64,000 bases of DNA from Xylocopa sonorina (lineage: Eukaryota > Arthropoda > Insecta > Hymenoptera > Apidae): positions 698,081 to 762,080 of the forward strand of contig NW_027490250.1 in NCBI RefSeq assembly GCF_050948175.1, read 5' to 3'. Positions within the stretch are counted from its first letter, which is position 1. Each line of letters begins with the position of its first letter. Of this stretch, positions 42,553 to 58,200 are shown one piece after another. A program made the position numbers and the translations under genes. The notes beneath the pieces were generated by a model. It was not told the origin of the DNA, did no database searches, and saw only the letters and a list, made by a program, of their open reading frames with translations.

Positions 42553-45420
42553 CTTCGCAATGAATATTATAGCTTATCATGAAACATAGGAGTGAGGTGC
42601 TATATCGCGTTTTGAGAAGCATTAGAACTCTATTGCTATTATACGTAGACATCTGCAAACTCTATTTCCTAGCAAGAAAATTTCGCACTTACATTCCACT
42701 GAAGTGAATACGAGGTATACATAAAATTACACAATGAATATTATATCTTATTACGAAACATAGAAGTGAAATACGACATCTCGTTTTAAGAAGCATTAGT
42801 ACTCTATTGCTGTGATACGTAGACATCTGCAAACGCTATTTCCTAGCATGGAAGTGTCGCAGTTACATTCCTTTGATGTGAATACCAGATATACATGACA
42901 CATCGCAATGAATATTATATCTTATCATGAAACATAGGAAGGAGGTGCTATATCGCGTTTTGAGAAGCATTAGAACTCTATTGCTACGATACGTAGACAT
43001 CTGAAAAGGCTATTCCCTAGCATGGAAGGGTCGCATTTACATTCTTTTGAAGTGAGTACGAGGTATACATATCACTCCATAATGAATATTATATCTTATC
43101 ATGAAACATAGCAGTGAGATGCGATATCGCGTTTTAAGAAGCATTGGAACTCTATTGCTACGATACGTAGACATCTGCAAACGCTATTTCCTAGCATGGA
43201 AGTGTCGCATTTACATTCATTTGAAGTGAATACGAGGTATACATGACACTTCGCAATGAATATTATACCTTATCATGAAACATAGAAGGGAGATGCGATA
43301 TCGCGTTTTAGGAAGCATTGGAACTCTATAGTTGCGATACGCAGACATCTGCAAACGCTATTTCCTAGCATGGAAGTGTCGCATTTACATTCTTTTGATG
43401 TGAATACGAGATATACATGACACTTCGCAATGAATATTATATCTTATCATGAAACATAAAAGTGAGATGCGATATCGCGTTCTAAGAAGCATTAGAACTC
43501 TATTGCTACGATACGTAGTCATCTGCAAAGGCTATTCCCTAGCATGGAAGGGTCGCATTTACATTCTTTTGAAGTGAGTACGAGGTATACATATCACTCC
43601 ATAATGAATATTATATCTTATCATGAAACATAGCAGTGAGATGCGATATCAGTGTTTTAAGAAGCATTAGAACTCTATTGCTACGATACGTAGACATCTG
43701 CAAACGCTATTTCCTAGCATGGAAGTGTCGCATTTACATTCATTTGAAGTGAATACGAGGTATACATGACACTTCGCTATGAATATTATACCTTATCATG
43801 AAACATTGAAGGGAGATGCGATATCGCGTTTTAGGAAGCATTGGAACTCTACAGCTGCGATACGTAGACATCTGCAAACGCCATTTCCTAGCATGGAAGT
43901 GTCGCATTTACATTCTTTTGATGTGAATACGAGATATACATGACACTTCGCAATGAATATTATATCTTATCATGAAACATAAAAGTGAGATGCGATATCG
44001 CGTTCTAAGAAGCATTAGAACTCTATTGCTACGATACGTAGTCATCTGCTAAGGCTATTCCCTAGCATGGAAGGGTCGCATTTACATTCATTTGAAGTGA
44101 ATACGAGGTATACATGACACTTCGCAATGAATATTATACCTTATCATGAGACATTGAAGGGAGATGCGATATCGCGTTTTAGGAAGCATTGGAACTCTAT
44201 AGCTGCGATACGTAGACATCTGCAAACGCTATTTCCTAGCATGGAAGTGTCGCATTTACATTCTTTTGATGTGAATACGAGATATACATGACACTTCGCA
44301 ATGAATATTATATCTTATCATGAAACATAAAAGTGAGATGCGATATCGCGTTCTAAGAAGCATTAGAACTCTATTGCTACGATACGTAGTCATCTGCAAA
44401 GGCTATTCCCTAGCATGGAAGGGTCGCATTTACATTCTTTTGAAGTGAGTACGAGGTATACATATCACGCCATAATGAATATTATATCTTATCATGAAAC
44501 ATACCAGTGAGATGCGATATCGCGTTTTAAGAAGCATTAGAACTCTATTGCTACGATACGTAGACATCTGCAAACCCGATTTCCTAGCATGGAAGTGTCG
44601 CATTTACATTCGTTTGAAGTGAATACGAGGTATACATGACACTTCGCAATGAATATTATATCTTATCACGAAACATAAAAGTGAGATGCGATATCACGTT
44701 CTAAGATGCATTTGAACTCTATTGCTACGATACGTAGACATCTGCAAAGGCTATTCCCTAGCATGGAAGGGTCGCATTTACTTTCTTTTGAAGTGAGTAC
44801 GAGGTATACATAACACTCCATAATGAATATTATATCTTATCATGAAACATAGCAGTGAGATGCGATATCGCGTTTTAAGAAGCATTAGAACTCTATTTCT
44901 ACGATACGTAGACATCTGCAAACGCTGTTTCCTAGCATGGAAGTGTCGCATTTACATTCATTTGAAGTGAATACGAGGTATACATGACACTTCGCTATGA
45001 ATATTATACCTTATCATGAAACATAGAAGAGTGATGCGATATCGCGTTTTAGGAAGCATTGGAACTCTATTGCTGCGATACGTAGACAGCTGCAAACGCT
45101 ATTCCCTAGCATGGAAGTGTCGCATTTACATTCTTTTGATGTGAATACCAGATATACATGACACTTCGCAATGAACATTATATCTTCTCATGAAACATAG
45201 CAGTGAGATGCGATATCGCGTTTTAAGAAGCATTAGAACTCTATTTCTACGATACGTAGACATCTGAAAAGGCTATTCCCTAGCATGGAAGGGTCGCATT
45301 TACATTCTTTTGAAGTGAGTACGAGGTATACATATAACTCCATAATGAATATTATATCTTATCATGAATCATAGCAGTGAGATGCGATATCGCGTGTTAA
45401 GAAGCATTAGAACTCTATTG
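42553..45420 (+). repeat. Satellite, including copies shared with 49.2-50.0 kb and local dimers
   Basis: 42,553-43,370 matches 49,166-49,980, including GGAAGGAGGTGC and GTTGCGATACGCAG. A two-monomer local duplication follows, with the GGGAGATGCG marker at 43,811 and 44,159, exactly 348 bp apart. 44,600-45,420 repeats the 36.4-37.2 kb block. No gene was seen. Confidence 0.82.
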
Positions 45421-48400
45421 CTACAATACGTAGGCATCTGCAAATGCTATTTCCTAGCATGGAAGTGTCGCATTTACATTCATTTGAAGTGAATACGAGG
45501 TATACATGACACTTCGCAATGAATATTATACCTTATCATGAAACATAGAAGGGAGATGCGATATCGCGTTTTAGGAAGCATTAGAACTCTATAGCTGCGA
45601 TACGTAGACATCTGCAAACGCTATTTCCTAGCATGGAAGTGTCGCATTTACATTCTTTTGATGTGAATACGAGATATACATGACACTTCGCAATGAATAT
45701 TATATCTTATCATGAAACATAAAAGTGAAATGCGATATCGCTTTCTAAGAAGCATTAGAACTCTACTGCTACGATACGTAGTCATCTGCAAAGGCTATTC
45801 CCTAGCATGGAAGGGTCGCATTTACATTCTTTTGAAGTGAGTACGAGGTATACATATCACTCCATAATGAATATTATATCTTATCATGAAACATAGCAGT
45901 GAGATGCGATATCGCGTTTTAAGAAGCATTAGAACTCTATTGCTACGATACGTAGACATCTGCAAACGCTATTTCCTAGCATGGAAGTGTCGCATTTACA
46001 TTCATTTGAAGTGAATACGAGGTATACATGACACTCCACAATGAATATTATATCTTATCACGGAACATAGAAATGAAATGAGGCATCTCGTTTTGTGAAG
46101 CATTAGAACTCTATTGCTACGATACATAGACATCCGCAAACGCTATATCCTAGCATGGAAGTGTCGCATTTACATTCATTTGAAGTGAATACGAGGTATA
46201 CATGACACTTCGCTATGAATATTATACCTTATCATGAAACATAGAAGAGTGATGCGATATCGCGTTTTAGGAAGCATTGGAACTCTATTGCTGCGATACG
46301 TAGACATCTGCAAACGCTATTCCCTAGCATGGAAGGGTCGCAATTACTTTCTTTTGAAGTGAGTACGAGGTATACATAACACTCCATAATGAATATCATA
46401 TCTTATCATGAAACATAGCAGTGAGATGCGATATCGCGTTTTAAGAAGCATTAGAACTCTATTGCTACGATACGTAGACATCTGCAAATGCTATTTCCTA
46501 GCATGGAAGTGTCGCATTTACATTCATTTGAAGTGAATACGAGGTATACATGACACTTCGCAATGAATATTATACCTTATCATGAAACATAGAAGGGAGA
46601 TGCGATATCGCGTTTTAGGAAGCATTGGAACTCTATAGCTGCGATACGTAGACATCTGCAAACGCTATTTCCTAGCATGGAAGTGTCGCATTTACATTCT
46701 TTTGATGTGAATACGAGATATACATGACACTTCGCAATGAATATTATATCTTCTCATGAAACATAGCAGTGAGATGCGATATCGCGTTTTAAGAAGCATT
46801 AGAACTCTATTTCTACGATACGTAGACATCTGAAAAGGCTATTCCCTAGCATGGAAGGGTCGCATTTACATTCTTTTGAAGTGAGTACGAGGTTTACATA
46901 TCACTCCATAATGAATATTATATCTTATCATGAATCATAGCAGTGAGATGCGATATCGCGTTTTAAGAAGCATTAGAACTCTATTTCTACGATACGTAGA
47001 CATCTGCAAACGCTGTTTCCTAGCATGGAAGTGTCGCATTTACATTCATTTGAAGTGAATACGAGGTATACATGACACTTCGCAATGAATATTATACCTT
47101 ATCATGAAACATAGATGGGAAATGCGATATCGCGTTTTAGGAAGCATTGGAACTCTATAGCTGCGATACGTAGACATCTGCAAACGCTATTTCCTAGCAT
47201 GGAAGTGTCGCATTTACATTCTTTTGATGTGAATACGAGATATACATGACACATCGCAATGAATATTATACCTTATCATGAAACATAGAAGTGAGATGCG
47301 ATATCGCGTTTTAAGGAGCATTAGAACTCTATTGCTACGATACGTAGACATCTGCAAACGCTATTTCCTAGCATGGAAGTGTCTTATTTACGTTCTTTTG
47401 AAGTGAATACGAGGTATACATGACACTTCGCAATGAATATTATATCTTATCATGAAACATAGAAGTGAGATGCGATATCGCGTTCTAAGAAGCACTAGAA
47501 CTCTATTGCTACGATACGTAGACATCTGCAAACGCTATATCCCAGGATGGAATGGCCGCATTTACATTCTTTTGAAGTGAGTACGAGGTATACATAATTC
47601 TCCATAATGAATATTATATCTTCTCATGAAACATAGCAGTGAGATACGATATCTCGTTTTAAGAATCATTAGAACTCTATTGCTACGATACGTAGACATC
47701 TGCAAACGCTATTTCCTAGCATGGAAGTGTCGCATTTACATTCGTTTGAAGTGAATACGAGATATACATGACACTTCGCAATGAATATTATATCTTATCA
47801 TGAAACATAGTAATGAGGTGCCATATCGCGTTTTGAGAAGCATTAGATCTCTATTGCTACGATACGTAGATATCTGCAAACGCTATTTCCTAGCATGGAA
47901 GTGTCGCATTTACATTCTTTTGATGTGAATACGAGATATACATGACACTTCGCAATGAATATTATATCTTATCATGAAACATAGGAATGAGGTGCTATAT
48001 CGCGTTTTGAGAAGCATTAGAACTCTATTGCTACGATACGTAGACATCTGAAAAGGCTGTTCCCTAGCATGGAAGGGTCGCATTTACATTCTTTTGAAGT
48101 GAGTACGAGGTATACATATCACTCCATAATGAATATTATATCTTATCATGAAACATAGCAGTGAGATGCGATATCGCGTTTTAAGAAGCATTAGAACTCT
48201 ATTGCTACGATACGTAGACATCTGCAAACGCTATTTCCTAGCACGGAAGTGTCGCATTTACATTCATTTGAAGTGAATACGAGGTATACATGACACTTCG
48301 CAATGAATATTATACCTTATCATGAAACATAGAAGGGAGATGCGATATCGCGTTTTAGGAAGCATTGGAACTCTATAGCTGCGATACGTAGACACCTGCA

Positions 48401-49165
48401 AGCGCTATTTCCTAGCATGGAAGTGTCGCATTTACATTCTTTTGACGTGAATACGAGGTATACATGACACTTCGCAATGAATATTATATCTTATCATGAA
48501 ACACAGGAATGAGGTGCTATATCGCGTTTTGAGAAGCATTAGAACTCTATTGCTAATATGCGTAGACATCTGCAAACTCTATTTCCTAGCATGGACATGT
48601 GGCACTTACATTCCACTGATGTGAATACGAGGTATACATAACATTACACAATGAGTATTATATCTTATTACGAAACATAGAAATGAAATACGACATCTCG
48701 TTTTAAGAAGCATTATTACTCTATTGCTGTGATACGTAGACATCTGCAAACAATATTTCCTAGCAAGGAAGTGTCATATTTACATTCTTTTGAAGTGAAT
48801 ACGAGGTATACATGACACTTCGAAATGAATATTATATCTTATCATGAAACATAGATGTGAGATGCGATATCGCGTTCTAAGAAGCATTAGATCTCTATTG
48901 CTACGATACGTAGACATCTGCAAACGCTATTTCCTAGCATGGAAGTGTCTTATTTACATTCTTTTGAAGTGAATACGAGGTATACATGACACTTCGCAAT
49001 GAATATTATATCTTTTCATGAAACATAGCAGTGAGATGCGATATCGCGTATTAAGAAGCATTAGAAATCTATTGCTACGATACGTAGACATCTGCAAACG
49101 CTATTCCCTAGCATGGAAGTGTCGCATTTACATTCTTTTGAAGTGAATACGAGATATACATGACA
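45421..49165 (+). repeat. 3.7-kb higher-order block, distant copy of 1,656-5,400
   Basis: The alignment is colinear with 1,656-5,400 at a constant 43,765-bp offset. Near identity over 3.7 kb at this distance means recent copying, a very large higher-order unit, or an assembly effect. The left edge is at CTACAATACGTAGGC and the right edge is in ATACATGACACTTCGC. Confidence 0.88.
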
Positions 49166-52100
49166 CTTCGCAATGAATATTATAGCTTATCATGAAACAT
49201 AGGAGTGAGGTGCTATATCGCGTTTTGAGAAGCATTAGAACTCTATTGCTATTATACGTAGACATCTGCAAACTCTATTTCCTAGCAAGAAAATTTCGCA
49301 CTTACATTCCACTGAAGTGAATACGAGGTATACATAAAATTACACAATGAATATTATATCTTATTACGAAACATAGAAGTGAAATACGACATCTCGTTTT
49401 AAGAAGCATTAGTACTCTATTGCTGTGATACGTAGACATCTGCAAACGCTATTTCCTAGCATGGAAGTGTCGCAGTTACATTCCTTTGATGTGAATACCA
49501 GATATACATGACACATCGCAATGAATATTATATCTTATCATGAAACATAGGAAGGAGGTGCTATATCGCGTTTTGAGAAGCATTAGAACTCTATTGCTAC
49601 GATACGTAGACATCTGAAAAGGCTATTCCCTAGCATGGAAGGGTCGCATTTACATTCTTTTGAAGTGAGTACGAGGTATACATATCACTCCATAATGAAT
49701 ATTATATCTTATCATGAAACATAGCAGTGAGATGCGATATCGCGTTTTAAGAAGCATTGGAACTCTATTGCTATGATACGTAGACATCTGCAAACGCTAT
49801 TTCCTAGCATGGAAGTGTCGCATTTACATTCATTTGAAGTGAATACGAGGTATACATGACACTTCGCAATGAATATTATACCTTATCATGTAACATAGAA
49901 GGGAGATGCGATATCGCGTTTTAGGAAGCATTGGAACTCTATAGTTGCGATACGCAGACATCTGCAAACGCTATTTCCTAGCATGGAAGTGTCGCATTTA
50001 CATTCATTTGAAGTGAATACGAGGTATACATGACACTCCACAATGAATATTATATCTTATCACGGAACATAGAAATGAAATGAGGCATCTCGTTTTGTGA
50101 AGCATTAGAACTCTATTGCTACGATACGTAGACATCTGCAAACGCTATATCCTAGCATGGAAGTGTCGCATTATATTCATTTGAAGTGAATACGAGGTAT
50201 ACATGACACTTCGCTATGAATATTATACCTTATCATGAAACATAGAAGAGTGATGCGATATTGCGTTTTAGGAAGCATTGGAACTCTATTGCTGCGATAC
50301 GTAGACATCTGCAAACGCTATTCCCTAGCATGGAAGGGTCGCATTTACTTTCTTTTGAAGAGTGTACGAGGTATACATAACACTCCATAATGAATATTAT
50401 ATCTTATCATGAAACATAGCAGTGAGATGCGATATCGCGTTTTAAGAAGCATTAGAACTCTATTGCTACGATACGTAGACATCTGCAAACGCTATTTCCT
50501 AGCATGGAAGTGTCGCATTTACATTCTTTTGAAGTGAATACGAGGTATACATGACACTTCGCAATGAATATTATATCTTATCACGAAACATAAAAGTGAG
50601 ATGCGATATCGCGTTCTAAGATGCATTAGAACTCTATTTCTACGATACGTAGACATCTAAAAAGGCTATTCCCTAGCATGGCAGGGTCGCATTTACATTC
50701 TTTTGAAGTGAGTACGAGGTATACATATAACTCCATCATTAATATTATATCTTATCATGAATAATAGCAGTGAGATGCGATATCGCGTGTTAAGAAGAAT
50801 TAGAACACTATTGCTACGATACGTAGGCATCTGCAAATGCTATTTCCTAGCATGGAAGTGTCGCATTTACATTCATTTGAAGTGAATACGAGGTATACAT
50901 GACACTTCGCAATGAATATTATACCTTATCATGAAACATAGAAGAGTGGTGCGATATCGCGTTTTAGGAAGCATTGGAACTCTATTGCTGCGATACGTAG
51001 ACATCTGCAAACGCTATTCCCTAGCATGGAAGTGTCGCATTTACATTCTTTTGATGTGAATACGAGATATACATGACACTTCGCAATGAATATTATATCT
51101 TCTCATGAAACATAGCAGTGAGATGCGATATCGCGTTTTAAGAAGCATTAGAACTCTATTTCTACGATACGTAGACATCTGAAAAGGCTATTCCCTAGCA
51201 TGGAAGGGTCGCATTTACATTCTTTTGAAGTGAGTACGAGGTATACATATCACTCCATAATGAATATTATATCTTATCATGAATCATAGCAGTGAGATGC
51301 GATATCGCGTGTTAAGAAGCATTAGAACTCTATTGCTACGATACGTAGGCATCTGCAAATGCTATTTCCTAGCATGGAAGTGTCGCATTTACATTCATTT
51401 GAAGTGAATACGAGGTATACATGACACTTCGCAATGAATATTATACCTTATCATGAAACATAGAAGGGAGATGCGATATCGCGTTTTAGGAAGCATTGGA
51501 ACTCTATAGCTGCGATACGTAGACATCTGCAAACGCTATTTCCTAGCATGGAAGTGTCGCATTTACATTCTTTTGATGTGAATACGAGATATACATGACA
51601 CTTCGCAATGAATATTATATCTTATCATGAAACATAAAAGTGAGATGCGATATCGCGTTCTAAGAAGCATTAGAACTCTATTGCTACGATACGTAGTCAT
51701 CTGCAAAGGCTATTCCCTAGCATGGAAGGGTCGCATTTACATTCTTTTGAAGTGAGTACGAGGTATACATATCACTCCATAATGAATATTATATCTTATC
51801 ATGAAACATAGCAGTGAGATGCGATATCGCGTTTTAAGAAGCATTAGAACTCTATTGCTACGATACGTAGACATCTGCAAACGCTATTTCCTAGCATGGA
51901 AGTGTCGCATTTACATTCATTTGAAGTGAATACGAGGTATACATGACACTCCACAATGAATATTATATCTTATCACGGAACGTAGAAATGAAATGAGGCA
52001 TCTCGTTTTGTGAAGCATTAGAACTCTATTGCTACGATACGTAGACATCTGCAAACGCTATTTCCTAGCATGGAAGTGTCGCATTTACATTCATTTGAAG

Positions 52101-52200
52101 TGAATACAAGGTATACATGACACTTCGCTATGAATATTATACCTTATCATGAAACATAGAAGTGTGATGCGATATCGCGTTCTAAGAAGCATTAGATCTC
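49166..52200 (+). repeat. Satellite, mosaic of blocks seen at 36-46 kb
   Basis: 49,166-49,980 continues the copy of 42,553-43,370. The rest mixes monomers matching 36-39 kb and 45-47 kb, for example CACGGAACATAGAAATG near 50,061, and GAATAATAGCAG near 50,758, a variant of the GAATCATAGCAG type. A one-base loss in GCATTATATTC near 50,168 is private to this copy. Confidence 0.78.
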
Positions 52201-55200
52201 TATTGCTACGATACGTAGACATCTGCAAAGGCTATTTCCTAGCATGGAAGGGTCGCATTTACATTCTTTTGAAGTGAGTACGAGGTATACATAACAATCC
52301 ATAATGATTATTATATCTTATCATGAAACATAGCAGCGAGATGCGATATCGCGTTTTAAGAAGCATTAGAACTCTATTGCTACGATACGTAGACATCTGC
52401 AAACGCTATTTCCTAGCATGGAAGTGTCGCATCTACATTCTTTTGAAGTGAGTACGAGGTATACATGACAATTCGCAATGAATATTATACCTTATCATGA
52501 AACATAGGAGAGAGATGCGATATCGCGTTTTAGGAAGCATTAGAACTCTATTGCTACGATAGGTAGACATCTGCAAACGCTACTTCCTAGCATGGAGGTG
52601 TCGCATTTACATTCTTTTGAAGTGAATACGAGGTATACATGACACTTCGCAATGAATATTATATCTTATCATGAAACATAGAAGTGAGATGCGGTATGGC
52701 ATTTTAAGAATCATTAGAACTCTATTGTTGCGACCCGTAGTCATCTGGAAACGCTATTTCCTAGCAAGGAAGTGTCGCATTTACATTCTTTTGAAGTGAC
52801 TACGAGGTATACATGACACTTCGCAAAGAATATTATATCTTATCATGAAACATTGAAGTGAGATGCGAAATCGCGTTTTAAGCAGTATTAGAACTCTATT
52901 GCTACGATACGTAGACATCTGCAAACGCTATTTCCTAGCAAGCAAGTGTCGCATTTACATTCTTCTGAAGTGAATACGAGGCATATATGACACTTCGGAA
53001 TGAATATTATATCTTATCATGAAACATAGAAGTGAGATGCGATATCGTGTTTTAAGAAGAATTAGAACTCTATTGCCTTGACGCGTAGACATCTGCAGAC
53101 GCTATTTCCTAGCATGGAAGTGTTGCATTTACATTCTTTTGAAGTGAATTCGAGGTATACATGACACGTCGGAATGAATATCCTAACTTACCACGAATCA
53201 TAGAAGTGAGATGCGATATCGCGATCTAAGAAGCATTAGAACTCTATTGCCTCGACGCGTAGACATCTGCAGACGCTATTTCCTCGCATGGAAGTGTCGC
53301 ATTTACATTCTTTTGAAGTATAGACGATATATACATAACACTGCACAACGAATATTATATCTTATCATGAAACATGGAAATGAGATGCGATATTTCGATT
53401 TAAGAAGCATTAGAAATCTATTGGTTCGATACGTAGACTTCTGCAAGCGCTACTTCCTAGCAAGGAAGTGTCGCATTTACATTCTTTTGAAAGGAATACG
53501 AGGTATACATGACACTTCGCAATGAATATTACATCCTATCATGAAACATAGGAATGAGATGCGATATCGCGATTTAAGAGGCATTAGAACACTATTGCAT
53601 CGATACGTAGACATCTGCAAACGCTATTCCTTAGGAAGGAAGTGTCGTATTTACATTCCTTTGAAGTGTATGCGAAGTACACATGACACTTCGCAATGAA
53701 TATTATATATTATCATGAAAAATAGATATGAGATGCGATATCGCGAATTAGCAAGCTTTCGAAATCTATTGCTTCGATACGTAGACGTATGCAAACGCTA
53801 TTTCCTAGCAAGGAATTGTAGCATTTACATTCTCTTGAAGTGAATACTAGGTATACATAACACTGCACAGTGAATATTATATCTTATCATGAAACATAGA
53901 AATGAGATGCGATTACGGGATTTAAGAAGCATTAGAAATCTATTGCTTCGATACGTAGACATCTGCACACGCTGTTTCCCAGCAAGGATGTGTCGCATTT
54001 ACATTCATTTGAAGTGCATGCGTGGTATAAGTGACACTTCGCTATGAATATTATATCTTATCATGAAACATAGAAATAAGATGCGATATCCAGTTTTAAG
54101 AATCATTAGAACTCTATTGCTACGATACGTAGACTTCTACAAACGCTATATCCTAGGAAGGAAGTGTCGCATTTACATACTTTGAAGTGAATACGAGGTA
54201 TTCATAGCACTGCACAATGAATATTATATCTTACCATGAAACATAGAAATGATATGCGATATCGCGATTTAAGAAGCTTTAGAACTCTATTGCTTCGATA
54301 CGTAGATTTCTGCAAACACTATATCCCAGCAAGGATCTGTCGCATTCACATTCATTTGAAGTGTATGCGAGGTATACATGACACTTCGCAATGAATATTA
54401 TATCTTGTCATGAAACATAGAAATGAAATGCGATATGGCGATCTATGAAGCATATGATGTCTATTACTTCGATACGTAGACATCTGCAAACGGTACTTCC
54501 TAGCAAGGAAGTGTCGCATTTACATCCATTTGAAGTATAGACGAGATAAACATAACACTGCACAATGAATATTATATCTTATCATGAAACATAGAAATGA
54601 GATGCGTTATGGCGATTTAAGAAGCATTAGAACTCTACTGCTTCGATACGTAGACATCTGCAAACGCTATTTCCTAGCAAGGAAGTGTCGCATTTACATT
54701 CTTTTGAAACGAAAACGAGGTATACATAACATTCCACAATGAATATTATATCTTATCATGAAACATAGAAATGAGATGCGATATCGCGTTATGAGAAGCA
54801 TTAGAACTCTAATGCCACGATACGTAGACATCTGCAAACGCTATTTCCTAGCAAGGAAGTGTCGCATTTACATCCATTTGAAGTATAGACGAGATATACA
54901 TAACACTGCACAATGAGTATTATATCTTATCATGAAACATAGAAATGGGAAGCGATATGGCGATTTAAGAAGCATTAGATCCCTATTGCTTCGATACGTA
55001 GACATCTGCAAACGCTACATCCTAGCAAGGAAGTGTCGCATTTACATTCTTTTGAAGTGATTACGAGGTATTCATAACACTGCACAATTAATATTATATC
55101 TTATCATGAAACATAGAAATGAGATGCGATATCGCGATTTAAGAAGCTTTAGAACTTTATTGCTTCGATACGTAGATATCTGCAAACACTATTTCCTAGC

Positions 55201-58200
55201 AAGGAACTGTCGCATTTGCATTCATTTGAAGTATGAATGAGATAAACATAACACTCCACAATGAATATTACATCTTATCAGGATAGATAGAAATGACATT
55301 CGATATCGCGATTTAAGAAGCATTAGAACAATATTGCTTCGATACGTAGCAATCTGCAAACGCTATTTCCTACCAAGGAAGTGTCGCATTTACATTCACT
55401 TGAAGCGCATGCGTGGTATACATGACACTTCGCAATTAATTTTGTACCCTATCATGAGGCATATAAATGCGATGCGATATCGCGTTTTGAGAAGCAATAG
55501 AAATCTATTGCTACGATACATAGACATATGCAAACGCTATTTCCAAGCAAGGGAGTGTCGCATATACATTCTTTTGAAGTGAAATCGACATATACATAAC
55601 ACTTCGCAATGAACATTATATCTTATGATGATACATAGAAAAGAGATGCGACATCGCGTTTTAAGATGCATTAGAACTCAAATCCTGTGATAAGAAGACA
55701 TCTGGAGACGCTACTTCCTAGAGAGGAAGTGTCGCATTTACACTCTTTTGAAAGGAACACGGGGTATACATGACACTTCGCAATGAATATTATATCTTAT
55801 CATGAAACATAGAAATGAGTGGCGATATCGCGTTTTAAGAAGAGTTAGAACACTGCTTCTTCGATACGTAGACATCTGCAAACACTCCGTCTTAGCAAGG
55901 GAGTGTCGCATATACATTCTTTTGAAGTGAAATCGACATATACATAACACTTCGCAATGAATATTATATCTTATGATGATACATAGAAAAGAGATGCGAC
56001 ATCGCGTTTTAAGATGCATTAGAACTCAAATCCTGCGATAAGAAGACATCTGGAGACGCTACTTCCTAGAAAGGAAGTGTCGCATTTACATTCTTTCGAA
56101 GTGAATACGAGGTATACATGACACTGCTCAATGAATATTATATCTTATCATGAAACATAGAAATGAGATGCGATATCGCGTTTTAAGAAGCATTAGAACT
56201 CCATTGCTACGATACGTCGACATCTGCAAACACTATTTAATAGCAAGGAAGTATCGCATTTACATTCTTTTTAAGCGTAGATGAGACATACATAACACTT
56301 TGCAATGAATCTTTTATCTTATCATGAAACATAGAAATGCGATGCGATACCGCGTTTTAAGAAGCATTAGAACTCAATTGCTACCATGCGTAGTCATCTG
56401 CAGACGCTGTGTCCTAGCAAGGAAGTGTCGCATTTACATTCTTTAGAAGTGAATACGAGGAATACATAACACTTCGCAATGAAAAACATATTTTATCATG
56501 AGACATAGAAATGAGATGCGATATCGCGTTTTAAGAAGCATTAGAACACTATTGCTTCGATACGTAGACATCTGCAAACGCTACATCCTAGCAAGGAAGT
56601 GTCGCATTTACATTCATTTGAAGCGTATGCGAGGTATACATGCCACTTCGCAATGAATATTATACCTTATAATCAAGCATAGTGGTGAGATGCGATATCG
56701 CGTCTTAAGAAGCATTACAACCCTATTGCTACGATACTTAGACATCTGCAAACGCTATTTCCTAGCATGGAAGTGTTGCATTTACATTCTCTTGAAATGA
56801 ATACGAGGTATACATGACACTTCGCAATGAATATTATATCTTATCATGAAGCATGTAATGAAATGCGATATCTCGTTTTAAGAAGCACTAGAACTCTATT
56901 GCATCGGTACGCAGACATCTGCAATCGCTATTTCCTAGCAAGAATGTGCTGCACTTACATTTTTTTGAAGTGAATACGAGGTATACATGACACTGAGCAA
57001 TTAATATTAAATCTTATCATGAAACATAGAAATGAGATGCGATATCCCGTTTTAAGAAGCATTAGAAATCTATTGCTTCGAAACGTAGACATCTGCAAAC
57101 GCTATTTCCGGGCAAGGAAATGTCGCATTTGCATTCATCTGATGTGTATGCGAGGTATACATACCGCTCCCCAATTAATATTATACCTTATCACGGAACA
57201 TAGAAATGAAATGCGATATCGCCATTTAAGAAGCATTAGCACTCTATTGCTTCGATACGGAGTCATCTGCAAATGCTATTTCCTAGCAAGGAAGTGTCGC
57301 ATTTACATTCATTTGATGTGTATGCGAGGTATACATAACACTTCGCAATGAATATTATAACTTATCATGAAACATAGAAATGAGATGCGATATCGCGTTT
57401 TAAGAAGCATTAGTACTCTATTGCTTCGATTTGTAGGCATGTGCCAACTCTATTTCCTAGCAAAGAAGTGTCGCTATTACATTCATTTGAAGTGTATACG
57501 ATGTATACATGACGCTTCGCAATAAATATTATATCTTATCATGAGACATAGAAATTAGATGCAATATGGCGTTTTAAGAGGCATTAGAACTCTATTGCTA
57601 CGATATGTAGACATCTGACAACGCTATTTCCTAGCAAGGAAGTGCGCATTTACATTCATTTGATGTGTATGCGAGGTATACACGACACTTCGCAATGAAT
57701 ATTATATCTTATCAGGAAACATAGAAATGAGATGCAATATCGTGATTTAAGAAGCACTAGAACTATATTGCTTCGATACTTGGACATTCGCAAACGCTAT
57801 TTCCTAGCACGGAAGTGTTACATTTACATTCATTTGATGTGTATCCGAGGTATACATGACACTTCGCAATGAATATTATATCTTATTTTGAAATATAGAA
57901 ACGAGATGCGATATCGCGTTTTTAGAAGCATTAGAACTCTATTGCTTAGAAACGTAGACATCTAAAAACGCTATTTCCTAGCAAGGAAGTGGCGCAATTA
58001 CACTCTTTTGAAGTGAATACGAGGTATACATGACACTTCGCAATGAATATTATATTTTATCATGAAACATATAAACAAGGTGCGATATCGCGTTTTAAGA
58101 AGTATTAGATCTCTATTGCTACGATACGTAGGCATCTGTATACGCTATTTCCTGGCAAGAAAGTGTCGCACTTACTTTCTTTTGAAGTGAATACGAGGTA

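Noticed and set aside
53211..53525. 104-codon plus-strand frame with internal peptide repeats
   Set aside because: The repeated peptide simply reflects the monomer period. Neighbouring monomers have stops in this frame and there is no gene context. The same applies to the frames at 32,570, 55,334, 55,738 and 57,019.
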